Positions 36,937 to 48,645 of a DNA stretch of 64,000 nucleotides are shown piece after piece. The translations under genes were made by a program, and so were the position numbers. The stretch spans positions 72,299,741 to 72,363,740 of the forward strand of contig CM041465.1 in NCBI GenBank assembly GCA_023213395.1, in the 5' to 3' direction. Source of the DNA: Cycas panzhihuaensis. Lineage: Eukaryota > Cycadophyta. Numbering within the stretch: position 1 is the first letter of the stretch; each line of letters opens with the position of its first letter. The notes beneath the pieces were generated by a model. The model had not been told where the DNA came from and made no database searches. It saw nothing but the letters and a program-made list of their open reading frames with translations.

Positions 36937-39460
36937 TGTTTCCCGGCTCCCGGGAATGGATATGGAATCACCGACTCAGGTAAGTGCAGGTATGTCTCTC
37001 GCATTATCATCGCTTTCTTTTACTGGATGTTTGCTTATGATTCCGCATGTGTATGACTTTGTGGGCGACCTTGTAGTTGTCCACACTTATTTTTAGCCTA
37101 TGACGATTATAGCAGGGGCACACTCCCAGTGAGTGTGGCACCCTAGTGACCGTATTACTTCGTGATCCGCCTCCTCGCTCCAGGATCCACTAGGTTTGCG
37201 CCACCTCCGCCCGTGTGATGACTCATCATCGTTTGGTCAACTTGCCACCCCACTCGAGCCCTATTTTTGCTCCTTTGGACCCGTTTTGTTGGCTTGTTTG
37301 CTCGGGTGGTGTCTTAGCGTATGTCGCCTCGGCTGCTCCCGCCTCAACCTCGACTGGTGGGCCCCATTCTCACCCTAGGCGTGTCTGGCATTTTGGCATC
37401 ACGGAATCATGCAGATCGCGAATATTCCGGCCAGACGATCGTCTCATATTGTTTTTAAAATCCGCCATGGCAATTTCGCATTTATTGCGAACCGCCACAT
37501 GGCTCGCGCTTATTTCTCTTCCAACTGCCCTAATCGCACGCTTTAGGGTTTTGCTCGAGTACTTAAGCCCTTTTTGGCTCATTTTCAAAGATCTTTTTTG
37601 CTCACTTTTGAGTTGCTCTCAAAAAATCACTCTCACCGCTCTTCTCTGCTGGACTGCACCTCTTCATACCTTGACTCTCCTTTGGCTGAGACATTCTCTC
37701 AGCCCCTCAAACGCCTTGGAGAGGGCTCCTTTCAAGCAATTTCCAGCTGGTTTCTACCTGTGCGCCACGAGTTCCCCGTTTGCAGGCGTGTCCCGCCCCG
37801 TCTCCGTAGCAGGGACCCTAGCCTGCTCCACTCCAGATCTGGGCTATTTTTCTAGCCCTTCTTCGCTGTCCTTTAGATGAGGCAAATCCCTTGCCTCCCC
37901 TTCCCAGGTACTCTTCATTTTGCATTTGTCTTTTTGTGATATTTATGCTTCAGCTTATTTGTTCCTACTTGTTTCTTAAGAGTTAGTTTTCCTCCCTTTG
38001 GAGGACTGTTATACCACTCTCCCTGTGCTTCTTGCTTGCGTTTGCTGTCCAAGGCAGCGGCGTTGAGGGGTTGCATAGGTTTTGGAGAGGAGCTGGGTGG
38101 ATTCCGTACCACCTTCCATGCTCCCTACGCGGCTCAAAGCCCTCCAAAGCCTCCCTCTCGCCCCGTGCTACTCTTGGCTTGTAAACAAGGGTTTGAAGGC
38201 TCCCTTTGGTCGCCCAAACCAGCACTGTCCCAAGTTGCAGCGCTGATTTGGGACCCTTTGTTCATGTTTGGGTGCCATCCATAGGCCCCAACCATGGGTT
38301 CTTGCTTCACCCTTGCTCCCCGGTCACCCGGTTTGCTCCCCGTAGCATCCCGGTTCCCCGTGGATATCTTTGGGTCTCTCTTGCCCCTTTTTTCAGCCTT
38401 TTTCCAGCCTTGGTTCTTGACTTTCTCCTCGCCGCCTTGTGGCTCCTGGGGGAGGTTGGGGCACCATTTGCGGGAAGTAGGCCACTCCGAGGCTTGCCTT
38501 GTTGTTTCCTTTCATTTGGATCACTTTCCTTTGGTATTTTCCTTATTGGACTAACACTAACGCATGTATATTTAGACTCTTGTTTATGTTGCTAGACATA
38601 TATTGTTAGATCTTTGCGTTGCATGTTAGTGCTCTTCCTTCGGGAAGAGGGAGACCCTTGTTGCTTGCAGGTAATCGAGGCCAGCGGAGAACGTTGCCCG
38701 TTGGCCTCTCTACCGGTAAGTGCTCCTTGCATGTATCATGTTTTATGCTATCTCATTTACTAGTTAGCGTTCCTTTCCTTCCTTTGGTATCGCATTTACT
38801 TTCCCGGGGAGGGTAAGGAACCCCCTTTTCGCCATGCTACATCCACATCCGTGCGTCGCGGAGTGGTTGGGTGCTCTTCGTGGAGGCTACGTCATCTCGC
38901 ACGCCTTCGGCCCAGGTGCACGCTTCCTTCCTCTTCGCTACCCTTGTTCTTCCTTTTATTCTTTTCTTAGTAATTAGAACATTGAAAGATTAAAAGGGGA
39001 AATTGCTTTTGTATTTGTTTGCGATTTGTTTGCCTTGTTGCATGCATCCTCTATTATCCGTAGGAAAGATTGTAAGAGTTTTCTTTGTCCTTACCTTTCC
39101 TTCCTTCTCCTTAATCAAGAGCGCCTTGCTTCACAGATTTCGTATATCCGGTCGAGTTGTGTAGGATTGCTCTTGCTTTGTCTCCATTAGGCCTTCTCTT
39201 CCCATACGGCCACCCAAGGGTGGGAGGGTCCTATTCCCAGGTCAACTCAGGTTCGTCCTACGTACCTTCGCCCCTTACTCAAGGTGGTGAAGGGTCACCC
39301 AATAGTAGCCATACTCCATTGCAGATCCTGAACTCGTGCTCCGGCGCACGGGGCGCTCTGCATGGTAGTTACCTGCCTTTTAGGTTCCACTTTCTATCAT
39401 TTCATCACTTACTCCTCCCACGCCTATCAGTTAGGTAGTTATCCCGTAGCAGTGCGTCCA
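36937..39460 (+). mobile_element. Gypsy-G 5' LTR
   Basis: 2524 bases from TGTTTCCCGGCTCCCGGGAA to AGTGCGTCCA, aligning end to end with 50558-53094. Frames of up to 221 codons inside (for example 37215-37880) have no recognised domain and are not kept in frame between the two LTRs, so I do not call them genes. TACTTAAG near 37560 stands where soloLTR-1 has its TATA box. Confidence 0.93.
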
Positions 39461-39461
39461 C

Positions 39462-39480
39462 TGGCGACCATCTTTGGGGG
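39462..39480 (+). other. primer-binding site of Gypsy-G
   Basis: TGGCGACCATCTTTGGGGG one base after the LTR end. It starts with TGG, the complement of the tRNA CCA end. TGGCGAC is shared with the Arg tRNA primer site of Ogre/Tat elements, but the following bases differ, so the tRNA is not assigned. Confidence 0.7.
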
Positions 39481-39739
39481 CCCGAAGAGGAGCTAGTTTC
39501 GCTCTCTTCGGTTGGTTTCGCTACTCTTGTGTGATCCTTTTCATACTTATCTTGATTTCCACGTTGGGCACCCCCAGCGTGTGTGTTTCTTAGCTTTTTC
39601 TCCTTTCCTAACATTGTCGGTTGACCTTGCATGCGGCGTTTCTCCGTCGTTTGCGGTCTACCTCCTTGTTAGAGGACCCCGAGTATCGCCTTCTTGCCTC
39701 ATCGGATTCTGATCCGACTATGGAGGGATACTCTTCTGA

Positions 39740-41900
39740 TTGGACCTACCACACTTGACCATGGAAACCCATGCCTTTCCTCCTGTTATTCCCGGGTCCA
39801 CCCAAGAGGGTGACGACCCCCTTTATTATCCAAACGACCAACACCTTTCTTTTGATGCTCATCCTTCTACCCACGTCGTAGAAGGACCCGTTCCTCTTGA
39901 GGGTTGCCACGTAGTTGGCAATTCTTATGAGGAACGTTCGAGATCCTACCTTGTTTGAGGTTAGATCACCTCTTACGAGTGTGTTGGGACTCCTCCTGCT
40001 GACGTAGTTGAAGCTTTCAGAGTGTTCTTGCAACACGCTTGCGGCACGCGTCTGGGTGGTTTGAGGATGTTCTTTGTGGAGGGGTCTCTTCCTCTTCCGC
40101 TCCCCCACCTCATGCTTCATCCTCATCCACCCTTCCTATGACCACAAATCCTTTCGTGCCTACACATACGTCCCACTCGTTCCCTGTAGTGGGGGCGTGC
40201 GTGGCACCTTCCATCTCTCATCAAGGTCCTAATGCCTTAGGATCTTCTCGTGGTGTGTCTTTCCCTCAATTGAGGGTTAGCATACCCACTCCTAATCAAA
40301 CCAATGTGCCATCTCCTAATGTGGCGCATACCATCCCTAGTAGGCCTATTGGCCCTACTAGCTTTCAACCACTAGTCATGTGGGATCGCTCCCACGCATC
40401 CTCCGACCCGGCACGTTGGTGCTTCCTTCTCGTTCCCCGGGATATACCTCTCAACCTTGGGGGCGGGGTAGAGAAGCCGTCTTCCGTTATGGGGTGGATC
40501 CGCTACACCCATATGGGGTTGCTCCACCTACGGGTGGCCCATATGGGCAAAACCCGGTTCCACATCCGTCTTACCCTTCTTCCAACGCAATCCCATCCGT
40601 TGTGCCTTCGAGGGAAGGCTCCCTTCAAGGCACCTACCCCATGCCTCTTTTCGTGAGGCGCTTCCTCAAGGAGGGATGGGTGTTCCAACCCCATCTTCTC
40701 CTTGTGCGCTACCTACTTCGACATTCGTTGATCCTATGGTTCAGGCAAGGGCGCGCCCCTTCGTGGACTTTAGGTCGACCCCTCTTTCGGTTGAGGCGTT
40801 GCGAACCAACTTGCCGCCTCATCCCCCTGAAGTTCCTAGATTCGATGGAACTTCGTCATGAGACCCGTGAGCATGTCCGTAGTTTTTCTATGGCATGCAT
40901 CGATTCGGGCTTCGACCATATTTTGATGAAACTATTTCCTAGATCCTTGCAGGTGGCGCCCTCAAATGGTTCTCTAGTCTCCCGCCCATTCAATCCATTC
41001 GTTCCAGCAATTGGTGGATGAGTTCATCAACTATTTTGATGTAGCTCGTCCATTCTAGAGCGGAATGAAGTCTCTTCTTTCGCTCAAACAAGGTCACGAT
41101 GAGATGAATCGTGACTTTGTGCGGCGATTCCACAACTTGCTTCACTCCACTAAGGCAACATTGCGGGAGGTGAGCGAGACCTGTTCGTCAATGCACTTCG
41201 TCTCGAAGTCCACGTGGAAGTCCTCAAGATGGGGGCGGCCACATGCGATTCTGCGATCGCCAAGTGCTTGGCGCTAGAGGCTATTGAGATCAGCGGGTCT
41301 CGAAACCTCTTAAGCCCTCACAGCCATGAGGCACCACCCCTACTAAGGATACCAAACCTTCCCGGTAAGCGCGGTCTTCCTCTCATCCTACAGAGGACTT
41401 TAGACCCTCTCACATCGGTATCGCTCATTCGAGCGTACGATGAAGGAGCTCAAGCTTCAAGATCCTTCATCTCCTACGTCAAACAAGCAAGTCCAACAAA
41501 CTACCCAAGCTCCTCTTCCCAGGAATGGAACGCCCGGTCCTCTCGGCGAGAAGGTCTGACCCTCTGCTTGAGAAGAAGTGGTGCTCCATTCATGGGGATT
41601 GCTTCCACGACGATTCGCGTTGTAGGGCCCAGCATCCAAAGGATGCCCCTCGATGCAATTCTTCTCCCAAGCGGGCTGAAGGCCTAATTTGGATCAACTA
41701 GTTCATAAGGATCCGTTCCTATGCACGGGGCGTGATCGCAATACCCAAACCAAGAACAACCGTGAATCGAGGAAGATCGCGGGATCCCGTCCTTCCCGCG
41801 ATAAAGGGAAGGACGCTAGAATTCTTCTTCCTCTTCTCGTTCTCCTGGCCGTCGCACCCGTCGCCTTCACGACCCGTAGCGGGGGAAGAAGGTGATCGGT
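39740..41900 (+). pseudogene. Gypsy-G gag, frameshifted
   Basis: A Pro/Ser-rich N-terminal part with repeated GPYG/HPYG-like words (40450-40620) precedes the capsid region. In successive frames this reads LPPHPPEVPRFDGTSS, GFDHILMKLFPRSLQ, GALKWFSSLPPIQSIR and KSLLSLKQGHDEMNRDFVRR (40810-41130), matching the Gypsy-D gag in order. The knuckle WCSIHGDCFHDDSRC (about 41578-41622) has the WCxxHxxxxHDxxxC spacing typical of Tat-lineage gag. The start codon is uncertain; ATG at 39740 or 39761 opens an acidic stretch. At least four frame changes are needed to follow it. Confidence 0.8.
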
Positions 41901-42289
41901 TCTTGAAGTAACTCCCACTTTTGCCCTTACGCAATCTCAAGCGCTAAGGAAGCGGCGGGAGCCTTTGTCCTCCGCTCCTTGGGCCCTCTTCCGGAGACCC
42001 TTCCTCGGAGTCCTCTCTTCCCAAGGCTATTCACATGCGCCGGGTCATTACGACTTAGAAGGGCACTTACCCAACCTCTGGGAAGGTAAGCCTTTCTCTG
42101 TCGTGGGCAGGCTCCATACTGTCGCCACGGGAATGTCCTTGATGGGCGGTTTGAGGAGTTGTCTCGGGCAGCGGGCCCTCCTCCTGGAAGCTTTAGGATC
42201 GAGTGATGTGCCTGTCCACGCTTTGGGTGTCGCCCAAGGTTGTGGACCCGCTAGTTCCTTTGCTCCTAAGGATCTGCCCCCTAGCAGGT

Positions 42290-42690
42290 GAAAGGAACGT
42301 CGGTGGAACTTCCCATTCACCATCACCATCGTCGCTGATTGTACTCTTGAAGAACTATTGTCGACAGCGGTTGTTAATCGATGCCATGCCCTTGCGTGTC
42401 ATGCAAGAGCTTGGTATTTCTGCCTTGGAACCCGTTCCCTGGCGATGCCAAGGGTATGACTGTAGCGAGAAGACCCCTTTGGGATCTGTCGCGATTCCGC
42501 ACCCTTGAGGGTAAGACCGTTCTTCTTGAAGCGTTGTAGTCCTTGACGTTGATGTGGACTACAACCTCCTTCTAGGTCGTCCATGGCTTGATCAAATGGG
42601 AGCCGTGTGCTCGACCCTTTGGGGACAACTTAAATTCGTCCATGACGGACGAATGAGAGTGATCCCCCGTGAACGCCCTTTTACTAAGCA
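42290..42690 (+). pseudogene. Gypsy-G protease
   Basis: LIDAMPLRVMQELGISALEP (about 42375-42440) follows a disrupted active site. A frame change then leads to a DVDYNLLLGRPWLDQMGAV stretch (about 42548-42606) and LKFVHDGRMRVIP, the standard closing part of a gypsy retropepsin. The catalytic Asp triplet itself is obscured by a frameshift near 42360. An acidic linker with SDDESLDEDEG (near 42855) leads to the RT. Confidence 0.75.
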
Positions 42691-43519
42691 AACTCGCTCT
42701 ATAGTTCAGCAAACCAAGGTTCATCCACTCATGCCTCGGCTTGCTCTATTGGGATACCTAACCCATCCGAAGAAGACCCCGCGTCTTCTCCTCCTAGTCT
42801 CACGCGGTTCGCCCCTATTGGCGTTGGGAGTTACGGGTACCTCACTTTGTTCAGCGATGATGAGTCGCTCGACGAAGACGAGGGTTGTCCTCACCCCGTC
42901 TCTTTCCTCCGCGCCAATAGGTCGCACTTACCTTGTTCTAGATCCCCATCCAGAACCTCTCTCGTTGGTGAGGCTAGCCCTTCGTGCGTGTCGCACGTCA
43001 TCGCTCGTGTTGACACTTTGTCGGCATTTCTCCTTTTTCATTACCCCCCGTAGGTAATGGTTTTGAGGAATTGCCTTTTGCTCCTTCTGAGGGTCACCTC
43101 TCTGTTTTTCCTTCAGATTCCCGTGAGGAAGCTGAGCAACCCGATGGTCATCATGGTCCCGTTGCTCTCACTCCCTCCGGCGCTTCTCCTACTCAAAGTA
43201 AGGTCATCCATGGGGTGGATTATTTCGAGGATGATGAAGCCCTGCTCGAGCATCTAGCAGGCCTTGGGCCTAACCTGCCTTCTGGTCACCACCGGCTTGG
43301 TCACCAGAAGATTCTCGCGATCGGATCCATGCTTGCTGATCCGATCCCGTCTCTTATTCCTCTGCCTCCCGTTGATCTTGCCCCTCTCCACTTCGAGGAG
43401 GGCAACGCCATGTGCATGGGGGCAACCCGGGGCGTAGTCTTGGCCCGGGCAAGGTCATTAAGGTTGGGTTGGAATGCTCTCGATGAGGTAAGGGAATACT
43501 CCCTTGTTCCGGGAGTTTG

Positions 43520-44215
43520 AGACATTTTCGCGTGGGATTATCGCGACATGAAGGGAATCGACCCTCGATTGTCACTCATAACCTCACCACCCTTCTGGCG
43601 CCCGCCTGCGCGAGCGGCGTCCTTCACGAGCTTTACTGCCGTCGAGATGGAGGTAGAAAAGCTTTTGACTGGACTCATTACCTCTATTGATTACCCCAAG
43701 TGGGTCTCCAACATTGTTCCGTTGCTAAAAGAGCAGGGGCAATCCGTATATGTCGACTTTCGCGACATCAACAATGCTTGTCCTAAGGACAATTTCACAT
43801 TACCCTTCTTAGATCGGATCATTGATCGCCGCGGATTCAGTGATGTCCCTAATGGACTGACTTCTTGGCTACAACCAAATTGATTTCTTAGAAGACCGCC
43901 ATAAGATGGCCTTCACTACTCCTTGGGGTACCTTCGCCTACAAGGCGATGCCCTTGGCCTTAAAAATGCGGTGCTACTTACCAAAGAGCCATGCATTTCA
44001 TCTTCCACGACCTCATCAGCGACACGTTGGAGGTCTTTATGGATGTTATGATGGGTCTTTCCCGTGTGAGATCCCATCATCCTTCCCTCTTGCGTGCCAT
44101 CTTCTCACGATGCGAGTATTACGTCGACCTTAATCCGCTTAAATGTGTGTTTGCGTTACCTCGGGCAAACTCCTTGAATTCCTCGTATCAGCGGGGGTCG
44201 GATCGACCCTGACAA
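43520..44215 (+). pseudogene. Gypsy-G reverse transcriptase
   Basis: WDYRDMKGIDPRLSLI is the lead-in. VEKLLTGLITSIDYPKWVSN, VYVDFRDINNACPKDNFTLP and MAFTTPWGTFAYKAMPLALK follow in order. The palm box reads DTLEVFMDVMMGLS (near 44025-44066) where YxDD is expected, so the second catalytic Asp is lost or hidden by a sequence error. DLNPLKCVFALP ends the domain. Several one- or two-base frame changes occur, often beside CG-rich words. Confidence 0.85.
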
Positions 44216-44940
44216 AGTCAGGGCGATCCTCAACATGCCGCCACCTAGAACTCAACGGCAGATTAAGTCGTTTCTAGGCAGCTCGGTTTCCTCAGCGCTT
44301 CTTGGCGGACTTGTTGTGCGCTAAACCCCTCACAAACCTGTTGAAGAAGGGAGCTCCTTTTGCCTGGTCTGACAAGACCTAAAAGGCCTTCGAAGGACTC
44401 AAGGAAGCCTTGGCTTCTGCTCCTACGTTGGTGCCTCCTCGATTCGATAGGCCCTTCATCTGTATACCTCGGAGCCGAATCCTTGGGCGCTATGCTCACT
44501 CGGGAGGACGACTCGAACCGAGAGGCTATATATTTCATCGATCGCACTCGTGGTCGCCGAGCTTAACTATTCCCCTGCCGAGAAGGAATGCCTCTCCTTG
44601 GTCCATGCCACCAAGAAGTTTAGGCACTACTTGCTCGGCAACACTACCAGGGTGATCGTTCAATCCGATCCCTTGAGATACTTACTTACTCGTTCGGTTG
44701 TGGTAGTGGGTCGTTGGTAGTCCTACTCCGAATTTGATCTCCCTATCGTTAGGAAATCAAAGAAGGGCATGATGGTGGTAGAGCAACTTCGGGCGCCCCT
44801 ATCCCTAACTCCTTTGATACTCCGTTGGCGACTCTCTCCCGATGAGTCCATCTTGACGATTCGAGGAGTTCCTCCCCATCCGCTCATCGACAATGAGTGG
44901 TGCGGTGACATAGTCGGTATCTCACGCGGCAATCCGCCCC
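44216..44940 (+). pseudogene. Gypsy-G RNase H (first, gypsy-type)
   Basis: Connection residues include a VRAILNMPPPRTQRQIKSFL stretch. Then come FDRPFICIPRS..LGRYAHS-type and LNYSPAEKECLSLVHATKKF stretches, the normal gypsy RNase H order, and FRHYLLGNTTRVIVQSDPLR (near 44620-44680). A spacer runs to the integrase; no second RNase H lies in it. Frameshifted throughout. Confidence 0.8.
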
Positions 44941-44984
44941 GACGCTAGTAACAAAGTCAAATCTCGTGTCAGGACTTACGCGGG

Positions 44985-46115
44985 CGGTACCTCCTCATGG
45001 ACGAGGTGTTGTATAAGAGGTCCTTGACGGGGTCCTCCTCCATTGCGTCCGCTGACGGCCGGCCAAGTCAAGCGAATGCCATCACGGCATTTGTGGAGGT
45101 CACTTTGGGGGCCAGTCTATGGCTCAGAGGATCCTTCGCATGGGCTATTTTTGGCCGTCCCTTTTTAGAGACGCTCATGCTTTTGCTCGGAAATGTCGGC
45201 GATGTCAAGGGCACGCCAACATTTCCTATGTGCCTTCCGAGGCCTTACATCCTATTGTTTCACCGTGGCCTTTCGCTCAGTGGGGGCTAGACCTCATTGG
45301 AGCTATCTCCCCACCTTCGTCATCGCAGCACAAGTTCATCTTGACTGCCACGGAGTATTTCACCAAATGGGCAGAGGCCATCCCCTTGATCACTACCCCC
45401 GACAAAACAATTGCTACGTTCATTTACCAGCACATCATTTCTTGGTTTGAATTTGGATGTCCTAATCACCGATAATGGAACTCCTTTTTGTAATAAGGAG
45501 GTGGATGAGCTTTGTGAGAAGTTTAAAATCTCTCATAAGACTTCTTCCCCTTATTACCCTCAGGCAAATAGCGGTGGAGTCTTTTAATAAGACTCTTGTC
45601 GGCATCCTCAAGAAAGCGTTGCTCAATCCCGGAGGGATTGGCACCTTGTTGCCCTACGCCTTATGGGCTTATCGTACCTCTATCCAGATTCCGCCAGGAA
45701 TGACCCGTTCTCCACGGGTCTATGAAATGAGGCGGTGCTCCCATTGGAGGTGGAGATCCTTTCTCTGCGAGTTTCCTTGAGGTTTCATCGGCGAAGAGTC
45801 GATCCGGCGGGCACTTTGCTCGGCGTCGAAGCTTTGGATGAGAGGCGGCTTAGCGCTGTCGGGCTAACCTAGCATCAAGCCCGCTCACAAAGGGCTCATG
45901 GTAAACGCCTTCGTGCCCACCCTTTGTTTCACAGGGACTACGTCCTCAAGCTCGAATATCTCCATGACCGTTTGACCAAATTCAAACCCTGATGGGTTGG
46001 TCCCTTTGTCATTATCGAATCCCTCGATAATGGTGCTTCTGAGATAGCCACCCTGGAAGGGCTCGAATTTGAGAAAGCCGTTAATGGGATGTTCCTTAAG
46101 AAGTTTTACGCATGA
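44985..46115 (+). pseudogene. Gypsy-G integrase
   Basis: MAQRILRMGYFWPSLFRDA and CRRCQGHA (45119-45226) form the zinc-binding region. AQWGLDLIGAISPPSSSQHK (45275-45335) carries the first catalytic Asp. The second lies in a TDNGTPF stretch (near 45467) and the Glu in VESFNKTLVGIL (near 45575-45610). All three catalytic residues are encoded, in different frames. The C-terminal part has YVLKLEYLHDRLTKFKP (about 45940-45990) and ends at TGA 46113-46115. No chromodomain is visible, in line with Tat and not chromovirus elements. Confidence 0.87.
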
Positions 46116-46749
46116 TCCCTCGGCGATTCCTTCGCCTTGCTCCGAAATGAGCCTAAACTACCATCTTAGGTTGTCCCCATTCTTCCCAACCACGGGTAGA
46201 GTGGCAACTTAAGATGGATTCCTTCTTCTTTTTTTCGGTTCCTTTCGCGGAACCCGCGTTCCCGTATTCTTTCGGGAACCCTTGTGTCGTCTTGCTTGGG
46301 CATCCCCCAATCAGGGAGACACTTGGGGGCATCGTCGTCCCTTCACACCTCGTTTCCTTCGCATATCCCACTATGCTCTCCTGTAGACATGTACTCCGTC
46401 TCGCTCCCTAACCTCACACTTCTACGTCGTCCCGCTCACGGCGTATGTGTGTGCCCCTGTTAAGCGTGTGGTCGTACATGGGAGGAAACGTGTGCATCAT
46501 ATAACAAAATATCCACAACATAAAATATCTACAACATAACATTCACAATACATAGAATAAATATACATATCATCCACATATGATACATCATGCACAGCAT
46601 CTCATATCCAAATGGGGTTCCAATCACCCCATGCATATATATATATATATACATATCAAAAAAATCATATCATCATACATCCTGGGAAACTGGTGTCCTT
46701 GGAGGGGGGGTACAATCATATGGTCCTATATATGACCCCCTGGAGGCCC
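46116..46749. other. spacer after Gypsy-G integrase
   Basis: This non-coding stretch between the integrase stop and the end of the antisense frame holds a short hairpin (46161-46215; arms like CCATCTTAGGTTG and CAACTTAAGATGG) and a small AT repeat at 46636-46653. Nothing else is recognised. Confidence 0.5.
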
Positions 46750-48645
46750 ATGCTTTCCCCTGTCATATCTGCATATACATGTCCCTCTTGTTGTGGCCCG
46801 CTCACGGGTGCCATCTCCCGCCTCTGTGATCCCTCTCACAGGGACCACATGCCTTGAGGCTCCTCCACAGGCCTCCGCGAGCCGCCTGCCTCGCTCTCCT
46901 CATCCCTAGGTCGTCTCGGGGTCGTGGCAGGGTCCGTGTCTGCTCAGACTCGACCTCGAGACCATCTGCTACTACCGATCGTATCGCTGGATACGATCCG
47001 CCTCCCCGAGTGCCTCCTCACCACACCCCGAGGCGCTTAGTGATCATCGCTTCAGGCGGGTTACGCTCTCCTCATCTCCACCGCACCACCACGTGCCTCT
47101 AGAGCTGTGCAGCCCTCGCAGCTCATCTCGCTCGCGTCTCGTATCATCTCTCTCCTGCTGCAGTCGTCCCTAGGATGTGGCATGCTCTTGGGACTCTGCA
47201 GCCTATATGTCCCTCGCCCTCACCAATGGGGCGAATGCCTCTCTGTGGGCTCCCGTTGCTCTAGGCTCATCGCCTGCCTGGATGGGCGGTTGCCCCTCTG
47301 CGTACACCTGAGGAAATATCTCCCTCGCCACAGCCTCTATCAGTCTCCTGATCTCTCAGACCGCACAATGTAACACGCCATGCGTAAGCCTATATACCAT
47401 GATCAAACCAAACCAAATTTCTATCTGGATGCTAAATGACGTTGGAAAAGGTTGGCTCTCACCTGCTGTGGCCTTTGATCCTCATCATGCGGCATCCTCT
47501 CCTCTGGCTCTCACTTGCTGCGGTGCCTCGTCTTGAGCACCTCCTGCACTGGGTCCCTCTCCTCGTGGGGGTGGCCCCAGCTCTGGTCCCTGCAGATCCC
47601 ATCGCGATCCGTAGCCTGCGGGCCCTAGTCACGGGTCCTCTGACCTCGCCCTGCGCTCCTGATGGGCCTGCCTCTCCTCCTGACCCCGGATGGACCCTCA
47701 CATCTCTGTCCCTAAAGGACCTGCCTCCCCTGCAGGTCATGGCGGGCTAGCCCCGCTGTCTCCACTATCTCCATCGTCCCCATCATCACTACTGTCATCT
47801 CCATGGGCACTCTGCTCGGCCGCCTCATCGTCACTATCCCACCTCAGCATCACATGCGGCTCATGTAGTGGGAGGGTGAGGAGGTCTAGTGATGTCGCCT
47901 CCACCGATCGCCTGACATGGGATCTGTCCTCTGTCCCCCTTAGTCGAGTCTGCCATCTGTGGACCATCGGGGCCTGATCTGTGATAGGGTGAGGTCCCCG
48001 TGGTGCCACCGGCGAAGTGATCAAAATACCAACAACGTAACGATGTCTTTGTATGATAGTCCTCCCTTGCGGACATCCTAATAGCATCCATTTGTGCGAC
48101 TAGGTTCACCGCTCGTACGCCCGATCCATCCTCTCGCCGGCGCGGTGACGCATCCATCCATCCTCCTCGGAATCTCTCTATAGTTACTTTTAAAATCCGG
48201 AGCAGAATGCCTGATATGATCATCTTCCTCACTCGAGGAATCCCGGATAATAGAACTGCGGAGGGTGCTCCTCCGATCCCACCCGGCTCACCTGTGAAGA
48301 ACAGGCTGCCTCCTGTCTTTGCCTCGGTCTTTGGCGGCGTCCGAGTCTCACCGGCCTCCTGTCTGGAACTCCCAAGATTCGCCGGATATCCCTCGGCGTG
48401 ACTATCACATCCCCACATGGTAGGTGGAACACATGCCTCCTCCGGTCCCAATGGGACACTATATCCACCAAAGACCTGCAGTCCGACGTGTCTTGAGGTG
48501 TCTTGAGGGCCTTATCTGAGCCACACCTCTCCAGCATGTCCCTATCCTCCTGAGTCATCATCTCCATGTAACTCAGCATAGCCATACCAACATTCTCACG
48601 GTTATCTACCGCGAGGACAGCCTGCTCACACCAAAAACACTTCAA
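46750..48645 (-). pseudogene. antisense accessory ORF with plant mobile domain (PMD), Gypsy-G
   Basis: On the minus strand an ORF starts at ATG 48645 (MKCFWCEQAVLAVDN). Residues 60-100 read LVDIVSHWDRRRHVFHLPCG then DVIVTPRDIRRILGVPDRR, the core of the plant mobile domain (PF10536) known from host MAIN/MAIL proteins and from plant transposons. The open frame ends at 48229. Frameshifted continuation includes a conserved-looking stretch at 47737-48087 that ends in an acidic tail (DSDDEAAEQ...DDSSDDGDD), then an EIRRLIEAVAREIFPQVY helix (near 47340-47390) and an ERDDTRRERDELRGL coiled-coil segment (near 47110-47160). It lies between integrase and second RNase H, opposite to gag-pol. Matching antisense PMD remnants occur in Gypsy-C and Gypsy-A. 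The biochemical role of PMD in the element is unknown. Confidence 0.78.

Noticed and set aside
37215-38595. Open frames of 129-221 codons in the Gypsy-G 5' LTR, with counterparts at 51675-52229
   Set aside because: They lie in LTR sequence, have no known domain, and their frame is not kept between the two LTRs.
41389-41687. Overlapping sense and antisense frames in Gypsy-G gag as extra genes
   Set aside because: They are shadow frames of the gag region and follow from its high GC content.
46750-48645. A captured host MAIN/MAIL-like gene present only in this copy
   Set aside because: Antisense PMD remnants at the same relative place in Gypsy-C and Gypsy-A argue for an inherited element gene.
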